Source: Marsupella aquatica
Taxonomy: Eukaryota > Marchantiophyta
Length of the DNA stretch: 64,000 bases
Assembly (NCBI GenBank): GCA_973895155.1
Contig: OZ316899.1
Span: 11,284,001 to 11,348,000 of the forward strand
Direction of reading: 5' to 3'
Positions 30,592-41,639 of this stretch are shown piece after piece. The stretch's first letter is position 1. Each line of letters starts with the position of its first letter. The notes below the pieces were generated by a model, which saw only the letters and a list, made by a program, of their open reading frames with translations, searched no databases and was not told the origin of the DNA. The position numbers and the translations under genes are program-made.

Positions 30592-31265
30592 GCGTTGAGG
30601 CCGTGCATTGCCTGCTCAATCTTCCTGAATCCTTGTTTTCCAGGCTGTAGAAGAGAGAATCTCACGCAAGGGTGGTACTTCTGCTCGTCAGGATACTCTT
30701 CAGCCACTTGTCTCCATGCATTCAGGCGATGATTTCCATCAAACACCCAAAACATCTTACCCTTCAAAACGTGAAACTCCTCGTACTCATCACACTCCAT
30801 CTCAAATTTTGTGTTAGCTTGTTCCCATAGAGGGTCCCAATCCGCGGAAAATTCAGACATGGAGTGGGTGGCGTTATGCGCATTGGTCTCTGATATGTGG
30901 AATTCCAAAAACTTGTCCACATACCCATTCTTCACGAAGTCCTTCTTCATCTTCAGAATGGAGCTCTGTTGGAGAGCCCGAACTGCCTCCATTGTCATCA
31001 AACGACATAGTGGAATCCGAGGTGGCTCTCTGGGCTTCCCACTTGGTTCAGCTCCAAATGAAAGCAAGTACTCCCCAACAATCCCTTCGAATGCACCTTT
31101 GTTCAGACGTTCAGCAGACACATTTTCAAAGTTCAGAACCTTCGGCTCCAGCTTCTTCACTGTGTGAGTTTCCCGACCACTGGCGGTGCTCTCTGCTGTC
31201 TTTGATCTGGTCTGCCGACCAGACGATGAAGGAGAGGGAGTGGGTTGCTTCCTCTTCCCTGTCAT
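30592..31265 (-). CDS. MULE minus gene exon 1: ParB/sulfiredoxin-like domain
   Basis: ATG at 31265 is the first in frame; donor GTAAGT at 30591. A basic Ser/Pro-rich N-terminus (KRKQPTPSPSSSGRQTRSK) could act as a nuclear signal. The remainder includes RIPLCRLMTMEAVRALQQ and, near the end, WVFDGNHRLNAWRQVAEE, which matches the DGxHRxxA motif of ParB/sulfiredoxin-type nuclease or NTP-binding folds. In bacteria such domains often precede N4/N6 methylases. The following exons may fit that layout. Intact in this copy. Confidence 0.55.
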
Positions 31266-31289
31266 TTTCAAATCTCACCAACTACTGAA

Positions 31290-31985
31290 TTGCACGAGCA
31301 CAACTTGCACAACACTTGCACCACCCACAGCTCAGTCGCAGCAAGCTCAATCGCACTGCTCGCATAGCACTCGCACTCGCACCGCCACAGCTCACCGCAC
31401 TCAATCGCACCGCTTCCAGCACTCGCACCACCACAGCTCAGTCGCAGCAAGCTCAATCACTGGCAGTGGCACAACACTCAATCGCACCGCTCGCACAGCA
31501 CTCGCACTCGACCGCCACAGCTCACCGCACTCAATCGCACCGCTTCCAGCACTCGCACCACCACAACTCACTCGCAGCAAGCTCAATCGCACCGCTCGCA
31601 CAGCACTCGCACTCGCACCACCACAGCTCACCGCACTCAATCACACCGCTTCCAGCACTCGCACCGCTTCCAGCACTCGCACCGCCACAGCTCAGTCGCA
31701 GCAAGCTCAATCACTGGCAGTGGCACAACACTCAATCGCACCACTTGCATAGCACTCGCACTCGACCGCCACAGCTCACCGCACTCAATCGCACCGCTTC
31801 CAGCACTCGCACCACCACAACTCAGTCGCAGCAAGCTCAATCGCACCACTTGCACAACACTCAATCGCACCGCACAACTACTCGCACTCACAATCGCACT
31901 CAATCGCACCGCACTCACAATCGCACTACTTCCAGCACTCGCACCACCATAGCTCACAGCACACAGCTTATAGCACACAGAGCGC
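31290..31985. repeat. Minisatellite of CACTCGCACCGC / CACAGCTCA type
   Basis: About 700 bp of nested repeats built from CAATCGCACCGCTTCCAG, CACTCGCACCACCACAGC and CAGTCGCAGCAAGCTCAATC. Sits immediately upstream of the minus-gene start, in the shared promoter region. Long frames here are artefacts of the repeat. Confidence 0.85.
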
Positions 31986-32559
31986 GGAGAGGGAAAGATC
32001 ACAAAGCAACTTACGCTCTCCAAGAAATATGAGGTAAATTGCATCCGCACTCGCACTCGCTCGGCCTCAATTGCTCGCCTTTCAAATGAGGAAAGGCGAG
32101 AGACGGCGGGGACTCACCAAAGTAGTCATCATCATTATTAGGCAACGGAAGATCTAGGGGCATCACAACTGAATTCACTATCACCGTCACGCAGGTTGAG
32201 TCCCATCCAAGCAACGGGAGATCTATGGGACCACTCATTGATTACAAGTGGTAGGGGCCACGGGAGGAAGTTGACATGTTAGCAGTTTATTGGCTTATAT
32301 GTTGTCGTACTCTGATAATGATGAATGCCTAGATTTGACTCATGTCAGAGTCGCAACACTGAAGTACCTGTACAGATGCTTTCATTATTACTACCCCTTC
32401 ACGCCATAATGTCCTTGGTACGATTGATTCCAGACCAGATAAGATTTCCTATCATTCCTTGGTATTAATGAGTACGATCGTTGAATGACTGGATTTAATT
32501 CCAAAAAATATTTAGTACTTGCACGACATGTCAGGCCAGTCTCAAGTTCCAGATTGTCT

Positions 32560-33060
32560 CCGAGATATGTCACGCCCCCATGTCAGATAAGCTCTCCACT
32601 CTGACATGTAAAGTGGGGACTTAAGTTGGAGAGGCTCTCCGAGATGACATGTAAAGTGGGGACGTAAGTCGGAGAGGCTCTCCGAGTTGACATGTAAAGT
32701 GGGGACGTAAGTCGGAAAGGCTCTCCGAGATGACATGTAAAGTGGGGACGTAAGTCGGAGAGGCTCTCCGAGATGACATGTAAAGTGGGGACGTAAGTCG
32801 GAGAGGCTCTCCGAGTTGACATGTAAAGTGGGGATGTAAGTCGGAGAGGCTCTCCGAGTTGACATGTAAAGTGGGGACGTAAGTCGGAGAGGCTCTCCGA
32901 GATGACATGTAAAGTGGGGACGTAAGTCGGAGAGGCTCTCCGAGATGACATGTCATGGAGGACCCATGTCAGAGCCTCTCCAAAATTGAATATTACACAA
33001 GATCAGACCTCGGAGAGGCTCTCCGAGATGACACATCAGGTTGGTGATAACTTTGGAGAG
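32560..33060. repeat. Palindrome array 4 (between the two genes)
   Basis: About 10 copies at a 43-bp period; the unit pairs the palindrome with spacer GACATGTAAAGTGGGGACGT. The first arm begins AGTCGGAGAG here, so the palindrome has lost one outer pair. Confidence 0.9.
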
Positions 33061-33099
33061 CCTCTCTGACAAATATTGGGCCTAATCCTTGCTACACAC

Positions 33100-33815
33100 C
33101 TAAAGATGGCATCTCGGAGAGCCTCTCCAACATCCCTAAACCCTTCATACCTGCGCAAGATGGTATCTCGGAGAGCCTCTCCAACATGGGTCAAGGCTAC
33201 ATACCTCCGCAAGATGGCATCTCGGAGAGCCTCTCCAAGATGAAACTTGGTGAGATCCGGTGCAAGATCTAATCTCGGAGAGCCTCTCCAAGATGGGTCG
33301 AGGCCTCATACCTACGCAAGATGGCATCTCGGAGAGCCTCTCCAAGATGGGTCGAGGCCTCATACCTGCGCAAGATGGCATCTCGGAGAGCCTCTCCAAG
33401 ATGAAACTTGGTGAGATCCGGTGCAAGATCTAATCTCGGAGAGCCTCTCCAAGATGGGTCGAGGCCTCATACCTGCGCAAGATGGCATCTCGGAGAGCCT
33501 CTCCAAGATGAAACTTGGTGAGATCCGGTGCAAGATCTAATCTCGGAGAGCCTCTCCAAGATGGGTCGAGGCCTCATACCTGCGCAAGATGGCACGTCGG
33601 AGAGCCTCTCCAAGATGAAACTTGGTGAGATCCGGTGCAAGATCTAATCTCGGAGAGCCTCTCCAAGATGGGTCGATGCCTCATACCTGCGCAAGATGGC
33701 ATGTCGGAGAGCCTCTCCAAGATGAAACTTGGTGAGATCCGGTGCAAGATCTAATCTCGGAGAGCCTCTCTAACATGGGTCGAGGCTTCCAGATGGCATC
33801 TGAGAGAGCCTAATG
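33100..33815. repeat. Palindrome array 5 (between the two genes)
   Basis: About 16 to 18 copies in a higher-order pattern: spacers alternate between GGGTCGAGGCCTCATACCTG and GAAACTTGGTGAGATCCGGT. The right arm is mostly CTCTCCAAGAT, one mismatch from perfect. Confidence 0.9.
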
Positions 33816-33869
33816 GACACCCTAAACTTGCTGTCAAAGGTTCTTGGATGTTGGTCCAATAAACTTAGT

Positions 33870-34330
33870 CACTGTCAATAACAGTTTTCACGTTCACAAG
33901 GGTACGTTGTCAAGAAGGATTCTTACATATTCAACGAGGGAAGAATATTGTAACAATTTTTACGCTCAGTCTGGGCGATAAGGTACTCTGACAAAACAAT
34001 CTTGACATATTCAACAAAGAAAGAAGCGAGTCTAACAATTTTTACGCTTTGTCTAGGCGGTAAGGTACTCTAACAAAACAATCTTGACATTCAACAAAGA
34101 AAGAAGCGAGTGTAACAGGTTTTACGCTCGGTCTGGGCGATACGGTACTCTGACAAAACAATCTTCACATATTCAACAAAGAAAGAAGCGAGTGTAACAG
34201 TTTTTACGCTCTATCTAGGTGGTAAGGTACTCTAACAAAACAATCGTAACATATTCAGAAAGAAAGAAGCGACTCTAACAGTTTTTACGCTTTGTCTGGG
34301 CGATAAGGTACTCTAACAAAACAAAGTCAT
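33870..34330. repeat. About five tandem 78-bp repeats
   Basis: Unit with TACTCTAACAAAACAATC, ACATATTCAACAAAGAAAG, GAAGCGAGTGTAACAG and TTTTTACGCT. Lies just upstream of the plus-strand gene and could be promoter material. Confidence 0.8.
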
Positions 34331-34454
34331 AAGAATCAATAACAGTTTTCACATACTGTTTGCTGATTAAGTTACGCTCTTGAGAAACAAAGAGGAATTG
34401 AGCAAGCCAGAAAGGCAATAACATCCCTTACATGAACGAGGCATCTCTCGGTAC

Positions 34455-36434
34455 ATGCCACTTGAACTCTCTTGGTGCTCAACATTAGTCTTTCTTCAAG
34501 TGGTTATCATGGCTAGCCGTGTGAGGATCACATTTCCAGACAATGGAGACATTGTTGTGCTAGCGACTGATGGTGTTGTTCGGCATACACCAGACAACGA
34601 ATTAGCTCGTCGGTTCAATGTTGAGATTGGGGAGTGGGCACTCTTTGAGGCCGGCGATGTCTTACCATTGATTGAGGCAGACTCAGAGGAGAGTGGAGAG
34701 GAAAGGATATGGCATCTAAAAAGTGAAGTTTCATACGTCCTTCAGCAGAGGGTGTACTCTGTTCCTCTTACTGAAGTTGGTTTGCAATCTCAAACTGGAG
34801 AGAAGATTTCAGAGTGGCCGGCAGAGGTAGAGCAGGCCGAATTTCTTGAAAGTGTTGTTGCTGCAATGCTGAAAGGGAAAGGCACTTCGCGATGTGTAAA
34901 GGCTGCCCATTCCATTCTCAGAGTGCATTATCCACAACGAGTCATGACTCTGCCGGAATGGTATGATGGGGATTGCATTTTTGAGCTCCCCCCATTCACA
35001 GGAATGTACACAAAGGGTGCCTTCTTCTTGGGTATGGAGCGGAGAAATGACTGCTACTTGTGGAGCAAGCTCATCGAGACAGGGGCCCAAATTGGACCCA
35101 ACCTGAACAAGGGAGGCTTCAAGTATAAGATTGGGAATGTGAGATGCCTAGGCTCTTTGCAATGTCCACATTCAGATTGTCCGGCTTTTACAAGTAAGAA
35201 TGAGCGCAATTGCACAGAATGGCAGCGAGATAGGGGTGGGAGAAATGAGGTTCCATCTCCTGTTGGGCGACTAGTTCCAGCAGAGAGTGTGATTTGCGCC
35301 TTTTGTGATCGGCCTCCTAAGTGTATAGCCAAGTGTCCAGCCGAAATGTTCTACATAACTCCGATCTCTCATGACCATTACATTTACAAGCACATGACAC
35401 GTGTTGCTATGCATGTTGGGAGTCACTCACATCCGGCCAAATTTGTTCTCAAGAAAGATCGAAAAGCTTTCTTACATAAGTTGATGGAGGAGAAATTGAA
35501 GAAGAATCCTCATGCAATGTCGTCTGTGATCAAGAGTGACACAATTAAAGCTCTAAGGGATATTTTTGATGACAAGGTTGCTGGGATTGTCACATTTGAG
35601 GAAGCACGGGATCTGAATGAAACATTAGCGATCCTATCAGATCGATCAGTTGTAAGATCTATGATATAGAGCATACGCAAGTATACCCATGCCTCATCCG
35701 ACCTCCAAGTCATCCTTGATCTTCAAAAAGAAACAGTGTTTTCATTTGTCCAGAGCACTCTATTTCCAAACCAGAAGCTAGATACAGATGAGCGCCCACA
35801 CATTTTCAAGATGACTGTAAAGGGTCCAGGGTCTGGAATCGATCTCATTCGAAGGATGCAGCCTGGTGGAGATCTACAAGACTCATGGGTGATGTTTGAT
35901 GTCATGCATCGGATGACTGAGAAGCAATGGTGCACAATGTCAGCTCATGTATACGACCACCTATACAGAGGTCTCTGCACAATTTTTATATGCGAGCTAG
36001 TTTCGGAAGATACTGCTGCACTACAAACTGCATGGAAGGTCATGAAGCGAGTGTGTAAGGCAAATGGGCTTGACAATGTTACGTTTTGTGGGTTCATTGC
36101 CGATAATGCTGCAGCTGGGTGGAATGCAGTTCGAAACACATTCTGGGATGGAAGAGTTAATTCTCAAAAGGAGCGATCTGATGCATTTCACTGGGCGCAA
36201 TCAGTGGAGAAGATGACAAAGAAATGCATTCTTCCAGGCAAAGCAGTTGAGCATAAGGAGCTTCTGGATTCATTGAGGGACGCTGCCAATGTGGTTCTTG
36301 CATTTCGGACTTTTGAGAAGATGAAGGATTGGTGGAAAAATGGGAATGCAATCAAAGGAAAAACCAAGTCATTGGAGACATGGCTTTCATGGTGGATTGT
36401 GCGGTTCTCCCAGTGGGGAAACTTTATTCGGCTG
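34455..36434 (+). pseudogene. MULE transposase, exon 1, one in-frame stop
   Basis: First ATG at 34455, a second at 34509 (MASRVRITFPD) that may be the true start; donor GTAAGT at 36435. The N-terminal half contains Cys pairs (LQCPHSDCPAF, ICAFCDRPPKC) and a His-rich segment (HVGSHSHPAKF), the zinc-binding N-domain of MULE transposases. The catalytic part shows Asp in WVMFDVMHRMTEKQW and Asp in FCGFIADNAAAGWNAV, spaced as in a DDE transposase. TAG at 35667-35669 breaks the frame, with the same frame continuing after it. The C-terminal Trp-rich run (TWLSWWIVRFSQWG) leads into the splice site. Confidence 0.6.
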
Positions 36435-36462
36435 GTAAGTCTATGAATTCTTAGTAATATTC

Positions 36463-36865
36463 TATCTCGGAGAGCCTCTCCAAGATGGAACATATGGGTA
36501 ATCTCCGAGATGGAAGACGTGGGTCATCTTTGTCGAGGCTCTCCAAGATGGAAGAGGTGGGTCATCTCGGAGAGGCTCTCCGAGATGGAACATATGGGTC
36601 ATCTCGGAGAGGCTCTCCAAGATGGAAGAGGTGGGTCATCTCGGAGAGGCTCTCCAAGATGGAACATATGGGTCATCTCGGAGAGGCTCTCCAAGATGAA
36701 AGAGGTGGGTCATCTCGGAGAGCCTCTCCCAGATGAAATAAATGGGCGACTTGGAAGACATGTTAGAGAGCCAACTTTTGTTTTGTAACACGGTTCATCT
36801 TAGAGAGGCTCTCCAAGATGAAACACTGGTCATCTTGGAGAGCCTCTCCAGGATGGACCCCGTTG
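36463..36865. repeat. Palindrome array 6 (transposase intron)
   Basis: About 11 copies at 37-39 bp, spacers GGAACATATGGGTC and GGAAGAGGTGGGTC alternating. Wholly inside the intron 36435-36937. Confidence 0.9.
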
Positions 36866-36937
36866 GACATGTTGCAGATGTACAAGATGACCCATGTACA
36901 TTTTTTGGTAATACTCTTTTCTTTGATTTTTGTGTAG

Positions 36938-38568
36938 GACATGGACAGAACTAAGTCTGCATTGATGCTGAACCATAGCGGGGCAGAATCCGTGCATGCC
37001 GCGATGCGCCGATGGTCTTCCACAACAAGATTGGGATAGTGCAATCTTGTATAACGGATGCAACCCGTGCATCAAATCAAATTGGTGCCCTTGTGAACTA
37101 CACGACCCACGGGAGGAAGGGCCGTGGCCCAAGCCTCTTTGAACTTCGTCTTCGAGATGCCAGGATGGTTGGGAATGTTAAGAGTTTCTTCCCAAAGTTA
37201 AATACGGTGATGACTCAATCGGAGATGGTTGAATATGCTTCGGGGGACCCAATTCCTGGTGACTATGAAACTCAACGAATGCCGGCGCGAGGCAAGGTTC
37301 CAGCTGATGCTATTGCAGTAGAAGACTCCCATCGCGATGATGTTATTCTAGTAACGCGACCTAAAAAGCGGAAGTTCAAGGGGATTTCAAGCCAAGATGC
37401 AAACTTGAAAAGTACCATTCCTGACGTGGTTGACTTGTCAACCTCGTCAGACTCTCCTACAGGCTCTGGTGGATCAGATGTGGTGATTTTGGAGAGCCCA
37501 GTACAGCGTGCGATAAGACGTGTCCCTCCACCATCAACCCCAAGGAGGTCAACTCGAGTGCCTCCTCCGCCCCCAACAAGGGCAACACGTGTTCCACCTC
37601 CTCTAACCCCAACAAGGTCAATACCAAGGTCACCCCCTGTTTGTCCACCAACGCGGTTTGCTGAACCTTTGCATAATAGAGGCCAACAAAGACAAGTTCA
37701 GGAGAGCAATGTGATGCCAGGAATGTTGTTTTTGTCTCGCATCAGTCGCCATGGAAGTGGTCCCGCTTGTAGAGGTGCCTTCAAAGGCACATAACGTCCA
37801 GCATGCGGTCTATACATCAAGGAGGTGGGGTTTCGTCATGCAACGTTGGGTGTGGTAGGATTGTGCTTATTGGCTGGGAACAGTTACAAGGATCCAAACA
37901 TTCCACAAAAGTTTTGGTTTTGCCCAAACAACAAGTGTTGCCAGAAATCCTCCATGGCATATGTTACTGGGCGGCTGCCCCCACTACCGGAGAAGGTCCC
38001 AGTTGCTCGAGGAACCTATCTAACACAAGATGAAGTTGATTTTCTCCATGTGAATGAATTGAATGTGGTACAGACCATCATTCCTGGTGATTCAATGGTG
38101 AGTCCTGGCGATGTAATTGTGGACTTGAATAGTTACCCTGAGCAGTTGGATCCATTGAAGCCTGATGTCAGGCTGAGCCGGCGCAATGGCCGCTTACGGC
38201 GAAGGAGATCGGTTGTGACGGTAGATGCAAAGAAACGTATTGAGAGTGCCAAATCCGAGTTGATGAGGTTCACTTCCATGACTCGAATTGAAAAAGGGAA
38301 TGCAATTGGCTTACGAGTGGTACTTTCCAACACTCATCGTGACCGCAATTCAGCCCATTGTGTACAGATATGTGTGTTCCCAACTTGCTCTTGTCAAGAT
38401 TTCATCATGAGAGATACTGGAAGATACTTCTTTCTTTGCAAACACTTGTATTGGTGCTATAAAAACATTTGTGGACGAGATCTAGAGAGCGACCAAGAGA
38501 TCCACCAGCCAATCTTGACACTTAGCGAGGTTCGTAAATTGGTGTCAAATGTAGCAGGCTCAGGGTGA
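36938..38568 (+). pseudogene. MULE transposase, exon 2, with SWIM zinc finger
   Basis: Acceptor TGTGTAG at 36931-36937. Begins DMDRTKSALMLNHSG and ESVHAAMRR, shifts by one base near 37005, then continues MVFHNKIGIVQ. A Pro-rich linker (VPPPPPTRATRVPPP) follows. TAA at 37792-37794 interrupts the frame. The C-terminal part has a Cys set (FWFCPNNKCCQ) and a SWIM finger (FPTCSCQDF, then FLCKHLYW: CxC...CxH), the DNA-binding module typical of MULE/FAR1 proteins. Ends at a TGA in 38566-38568. Frameshift plus stop make it unlikely to yield full-length transposase. Confidence 0.65.
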
Positions 38569-38655
38569 ATGCATGTCAAAGATGTTTCGGGTTTAGTGGG
38601 TAGAACGATACACTTTTGTATCCTTTCATAATAATAAATGTTCAAGATTTCAAAT

Positions 38656-39345
38656 GATGTTGATCCCATCTCGGAGAGGCTCTCCAAGATTCCAACCCAG
38701 TGTTGATCCCATCTCGGAGAGGCTCTCCGAGATTCCAAGTGACGTTGATCCTATCTCGGAGAGGCTCTCCGAGATTCCAAGTGACGTTGATCCCATCTCG
38801 GAGAGGCTCTCCGAGATTCCAACCCAATGTTGGATCCCATCTCGGAGAGGCTCTTCGAGATTCCAAAACCAGTGTTGATCCCATCTCAGAGAGGCTCTCC
38901 GAGATTCCAAGTGACGTTGATCCCATCTCGGAGAGGCTCTCCGAGATTCCAAGTGATGTTGATCCATCTCGGAGAGGCTCTCCAAGATTCCAAGTGACGT
39001 TGATCCCATCTCGGAGAGGCTCTCCGACATTCCAAGTGATGTTGATCCCATCTCGGAGACGCTCTCTAAGATTCCAAGTGATGTTGATCCCATCTCGGAG
39101 ACGCTCTCCGAGATTTAAACCCAGTGTTTTTGGCAATCTCAGAGAGGCTCTCCAAGATTCAAACCCAGTGTTGATCCCATCTCGGAGAGGCTCTCCGAGA
39201 TTGCAACAATTGTTGGAGACTTTGGTGACCAATCTCGGAGAGGCCTCCGAGATTGACACAAAATAGGATGTCAATCTCGGAGATGCCTCCGAGATTGATT
39301 AAAAAAAAGGGGTCAATCTCGGAGAGGTCTTCGAGATTGTCCAAA
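38656..39345. repeat. Palindrome array 7 (right subterminal)
   Basis: About 17 copies at roughly 41 bp, spacer TCCAAGTGACGTTGATCCC. As on the left side, the outermost copies shorten (AATCTCGGAGATGCCTCCGA). Confidence 0.9.
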
Positions 39346-39354
39346 AAAATGTCG

Positions 39355-39398
39355 GTGACTGATATCAGTCACTAATAACTGATGAGATTGCTCCTCTC
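39355..39398 (-). repeat. MULE right terminal inverted repeat
   Basis: Reverse complement starts GAGAGGAGCAATCTCATCAG. It carries an extra short internal palindrome (GTGACTGATATCAGTCAC) not on the left. Confidence 0.7.
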
Positions 39399-39407
39399 CG
39401 TCATGCC
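39399..39407. other. MULE target-site duplication, right
   Basis: CGTCATGCC, partner of 24436-24444. Confidence 0.75.
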
Positions 39408-39865
39408 CCTTAGGTGTCAGGGCGACTCTTGTTGTTGAGCTTTTACTCTTTACTCTTGTGCGACTCTCTGGCCCTCTTCTTTTTGGGGCTGTTTAGGGGT
39501 ATGCTGTGCATGTTCTTTGTTGTGTGTGAGGCTGCTTGTTCCCCCTTGTCATGTGGCTTTTTGTGGCTGGTCTCTATCTATTAAAAAACTCATTGGGATG
39601 AAGTTAACAATGTGTGAACCTAAGCCCCTTTTCTTATGTTATGTCTCAAAAGTTTGTACCAAATCACAACTTGAAGTTTCCAAAATTGGTGCTGAAGTAT
39701 AAGGAAGAAAATTGGAATTGTTCAGAACCCTTATTTAAAACTCAAAAAGTATGTTTTCAAGTTTCTAAAAAGTAACATTCAATTTTCCAGAAGTACACTA
39801 TCAAAATTCCAAGTGGACTATAATATTCCAGAGTTAGTGAAAGTATTGATTACAGCTGCAGCATT
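39408..39865. other. Intergenic, no gene seen
   Basis: AT-rich between the MULE and the truncated Helitron; nothing recognisable. Confidence 0.4.
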
Positions 39866-39872
39866 ATTTGGT

Positions 39873-41127
39873 ACCAATCAGCAAGCCTCGAAGCGGTTCA
39901 GGAGGAGCACCAAGCGGCGGTAATCCCACTTTCCCGCCGGGACAACACATGGTGAAGCACGGGTTGCGTTGTGTTCCTGACTTGCACTCTTCCATCCAAT
40001 GAAGCGCTTTGCATTGTGGGCACTCGATGTTCATTTTCCCCAAAAGATGTCTACCCATTGCAGGGTCCAAAGGCTGCCTTGCCTTTGGCAACCGTTGGAT
40101 CTCTTCCAATCTTTGATGCTCCCGCAACACGTCATCTGGATTGAGTTGAGCTGGGGTAACTGTGCCAGGTTTGTGCCTCCCATTTCCTCTTGGAGGATAT
40201 TCTCAATCTTGTCCTCCTCATATTCGTTTGGCAAATCCAAGATGCCCTCAATAAATGTGTCAAATTGACCTCCTCCGTCATCAAGGATAGGATTTTCCCC
40301 CTTGTGTAGAGCATCATCAATGAGCCAATCTTCATCAAAGATGTCATGGTTAGACCGTTCATTGTTTGGTATGGATTCACAGGGCATGGGGACGGCCAAA
40401 GGGGCAACCCCATCTTGTAAAGCGCCATCAATGAGCCACTCCTCATCAAAGACATCTACATGTTGTGGCACAATGTTGGTCATGGGCTTGCATGGTGGGG
40501 GGATGGCAAATTCCTCCGGCTCAGGTTGGTCAACCCTACATGCGTCCAAGGCACCAGCAACGAGCCATCCTTCATCAAACATGGGAGGGTCAGATGCAAC
40601 GCTCATGGGCGTCACTGCATGGCTGGATATTGCACTCGGGGCAACCTCTCGACTGTTATTGATAGCAATGGATCTGGCCAAGGCTTGTTGAGTAGCCCTG
40701 GCTTCACGGCAAAGCTCCTTCCACTATTTGCACGGCCAGATGCCAGAGTTGATTCCCCGATTGATTCTAAACTTGCCCCCGCAAGTGAGAGCAAAGGTCT
40801 TGCCAATGGTGTTGTTGGAGTTTGTCATGGTGCCCTTGCTTTGTGTCGTAGTTGTCGACCACTAACTCTGTGGGCAGGTGGCACACTTGGCACAACACTT
40901 GAACCACTTGGTTGTGGTGCCAAAAGTGCCACACTCGGTTCCGGCACCGGAGAACCCACAGCTGGTGTGGCACTTGGTTGTGGTACTCCCGGTGGCACCG
41001 CATGGACTCAAGCCCCCTCTTGCAATCGTCGCCGAGCATTCTGTTGCCGACGTCTTGCATTTATTGCTTCCTTATTTTGGGCATAATGCTCACGATCAGC
41101 TTCCAGCCTCTCCCCTGGGGTTCTCAT
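39873..41127 (-). pseudogene. Helitron N-terminal region, copy 1
   Basis: From an ATG at 41127: basic NARRRQQNARRRLQEG stretch, Pro/Val-rich linker, FDE.WLI repeats (FDEGWLVAGAL, FDEEWLIDGAL, FDEDWLIDDAL), then the Helitron N-terminal zinc motif (CPQCKALHWMEE, FTMCCPGGKVGLPPL). Frames are broken: a TGA after RRRLQEGA, a TAG, and a shift near 40130. Used as reference for codons mutated in copy 2: it keeps CGA at EPLRGLLIGT and a Gln at SGRQLR. Confidence 0.65.
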
Positions 41128-41639
41128 GGTGCAAACACTCTCAAAACGTGTCCATCATCTGCATCCAACCCACAAAACATATGAGAATTGTTTATGCACC
41201 CCCAATCAAGCTCAACAGACTTCTAAGTATCTTGAACGCCGGTTGGGCCACACCCTATGCAAGAGACCCGAGACATGTGAGGAGACCCAATATCCATCAA
41301 GGATACTTCTTACCACAATCCCTCATCTCACCCTCCCAACCTTGGTGGCGATCATCGTGCTTCCGGGATGTCTCTTGCCCCTATGGTATCCCCTAGTATT
41401 CACTAAGCCAAAATGTCACTAAGGCCCAATAAACTGTCCAAAAGTATTCGGACAATTATGTGTTCGTCACCCATCCCTGTGTCCGTCACCCATGAGAGGT
41501 GTCCATTCCATTCCATTTGTCCAAAACAAACACAGGGAACCCTATAAAAATACTCCATCCCTGTGTGAGGGTTGCCCATTGCCATCGCCGTCACCCATGG
41601 GTCATAGCTGCCACCACTTCCCATCATTGCCAATATGCA

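Larger units (their letters stand above)
24445..39398. mobile_element. 15-kb Mutator-like element (MULE) with palindrome arrays
   Basis: 14,954 bp bounded by imperfect terminal inverted repeats beginning GAGGGGAGGTAATC (left) and GAGAGGAGCAATCTC (right, reverse complement), both running into CATCAGTTAT. Flanked by the 9-bp duplication CGTCATGCC. Contains two divergent intron-bearing genes: minus-strand exons between 31265 and 25129 (ParB-like, methylase-like, Ulp1-like) and plus-strand exons between 34455 and 38568 (transposase, SWIM). The central 3 kb and several introns are filled with tandem repeats, chiefly a 23-nt palindrome. MULEs carrying a Ulp1-type protease gene are known in plants. 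The ParB/methylase-like section is not something I know from MULEs. In-frame stops in both genes suggest this copy is not autonomous. Confidence 0.8.

Noticed and set aside
31186-32056. ORFs of 238, 188 and 139 codons in the CACTCGCACC region
   Set aside because: Translate the minisatellite into repeated HSHRTQSH-like peptides; no sign of selection on a frame.
38642-39274. ORFs of up to 210 codons through the palindrome arrays (ISESLSEMGST-type repeats)
   Set aside because: Same array is open in several frames on both strands because the unit length is often a multiple of three; it lies outside the gene exons.
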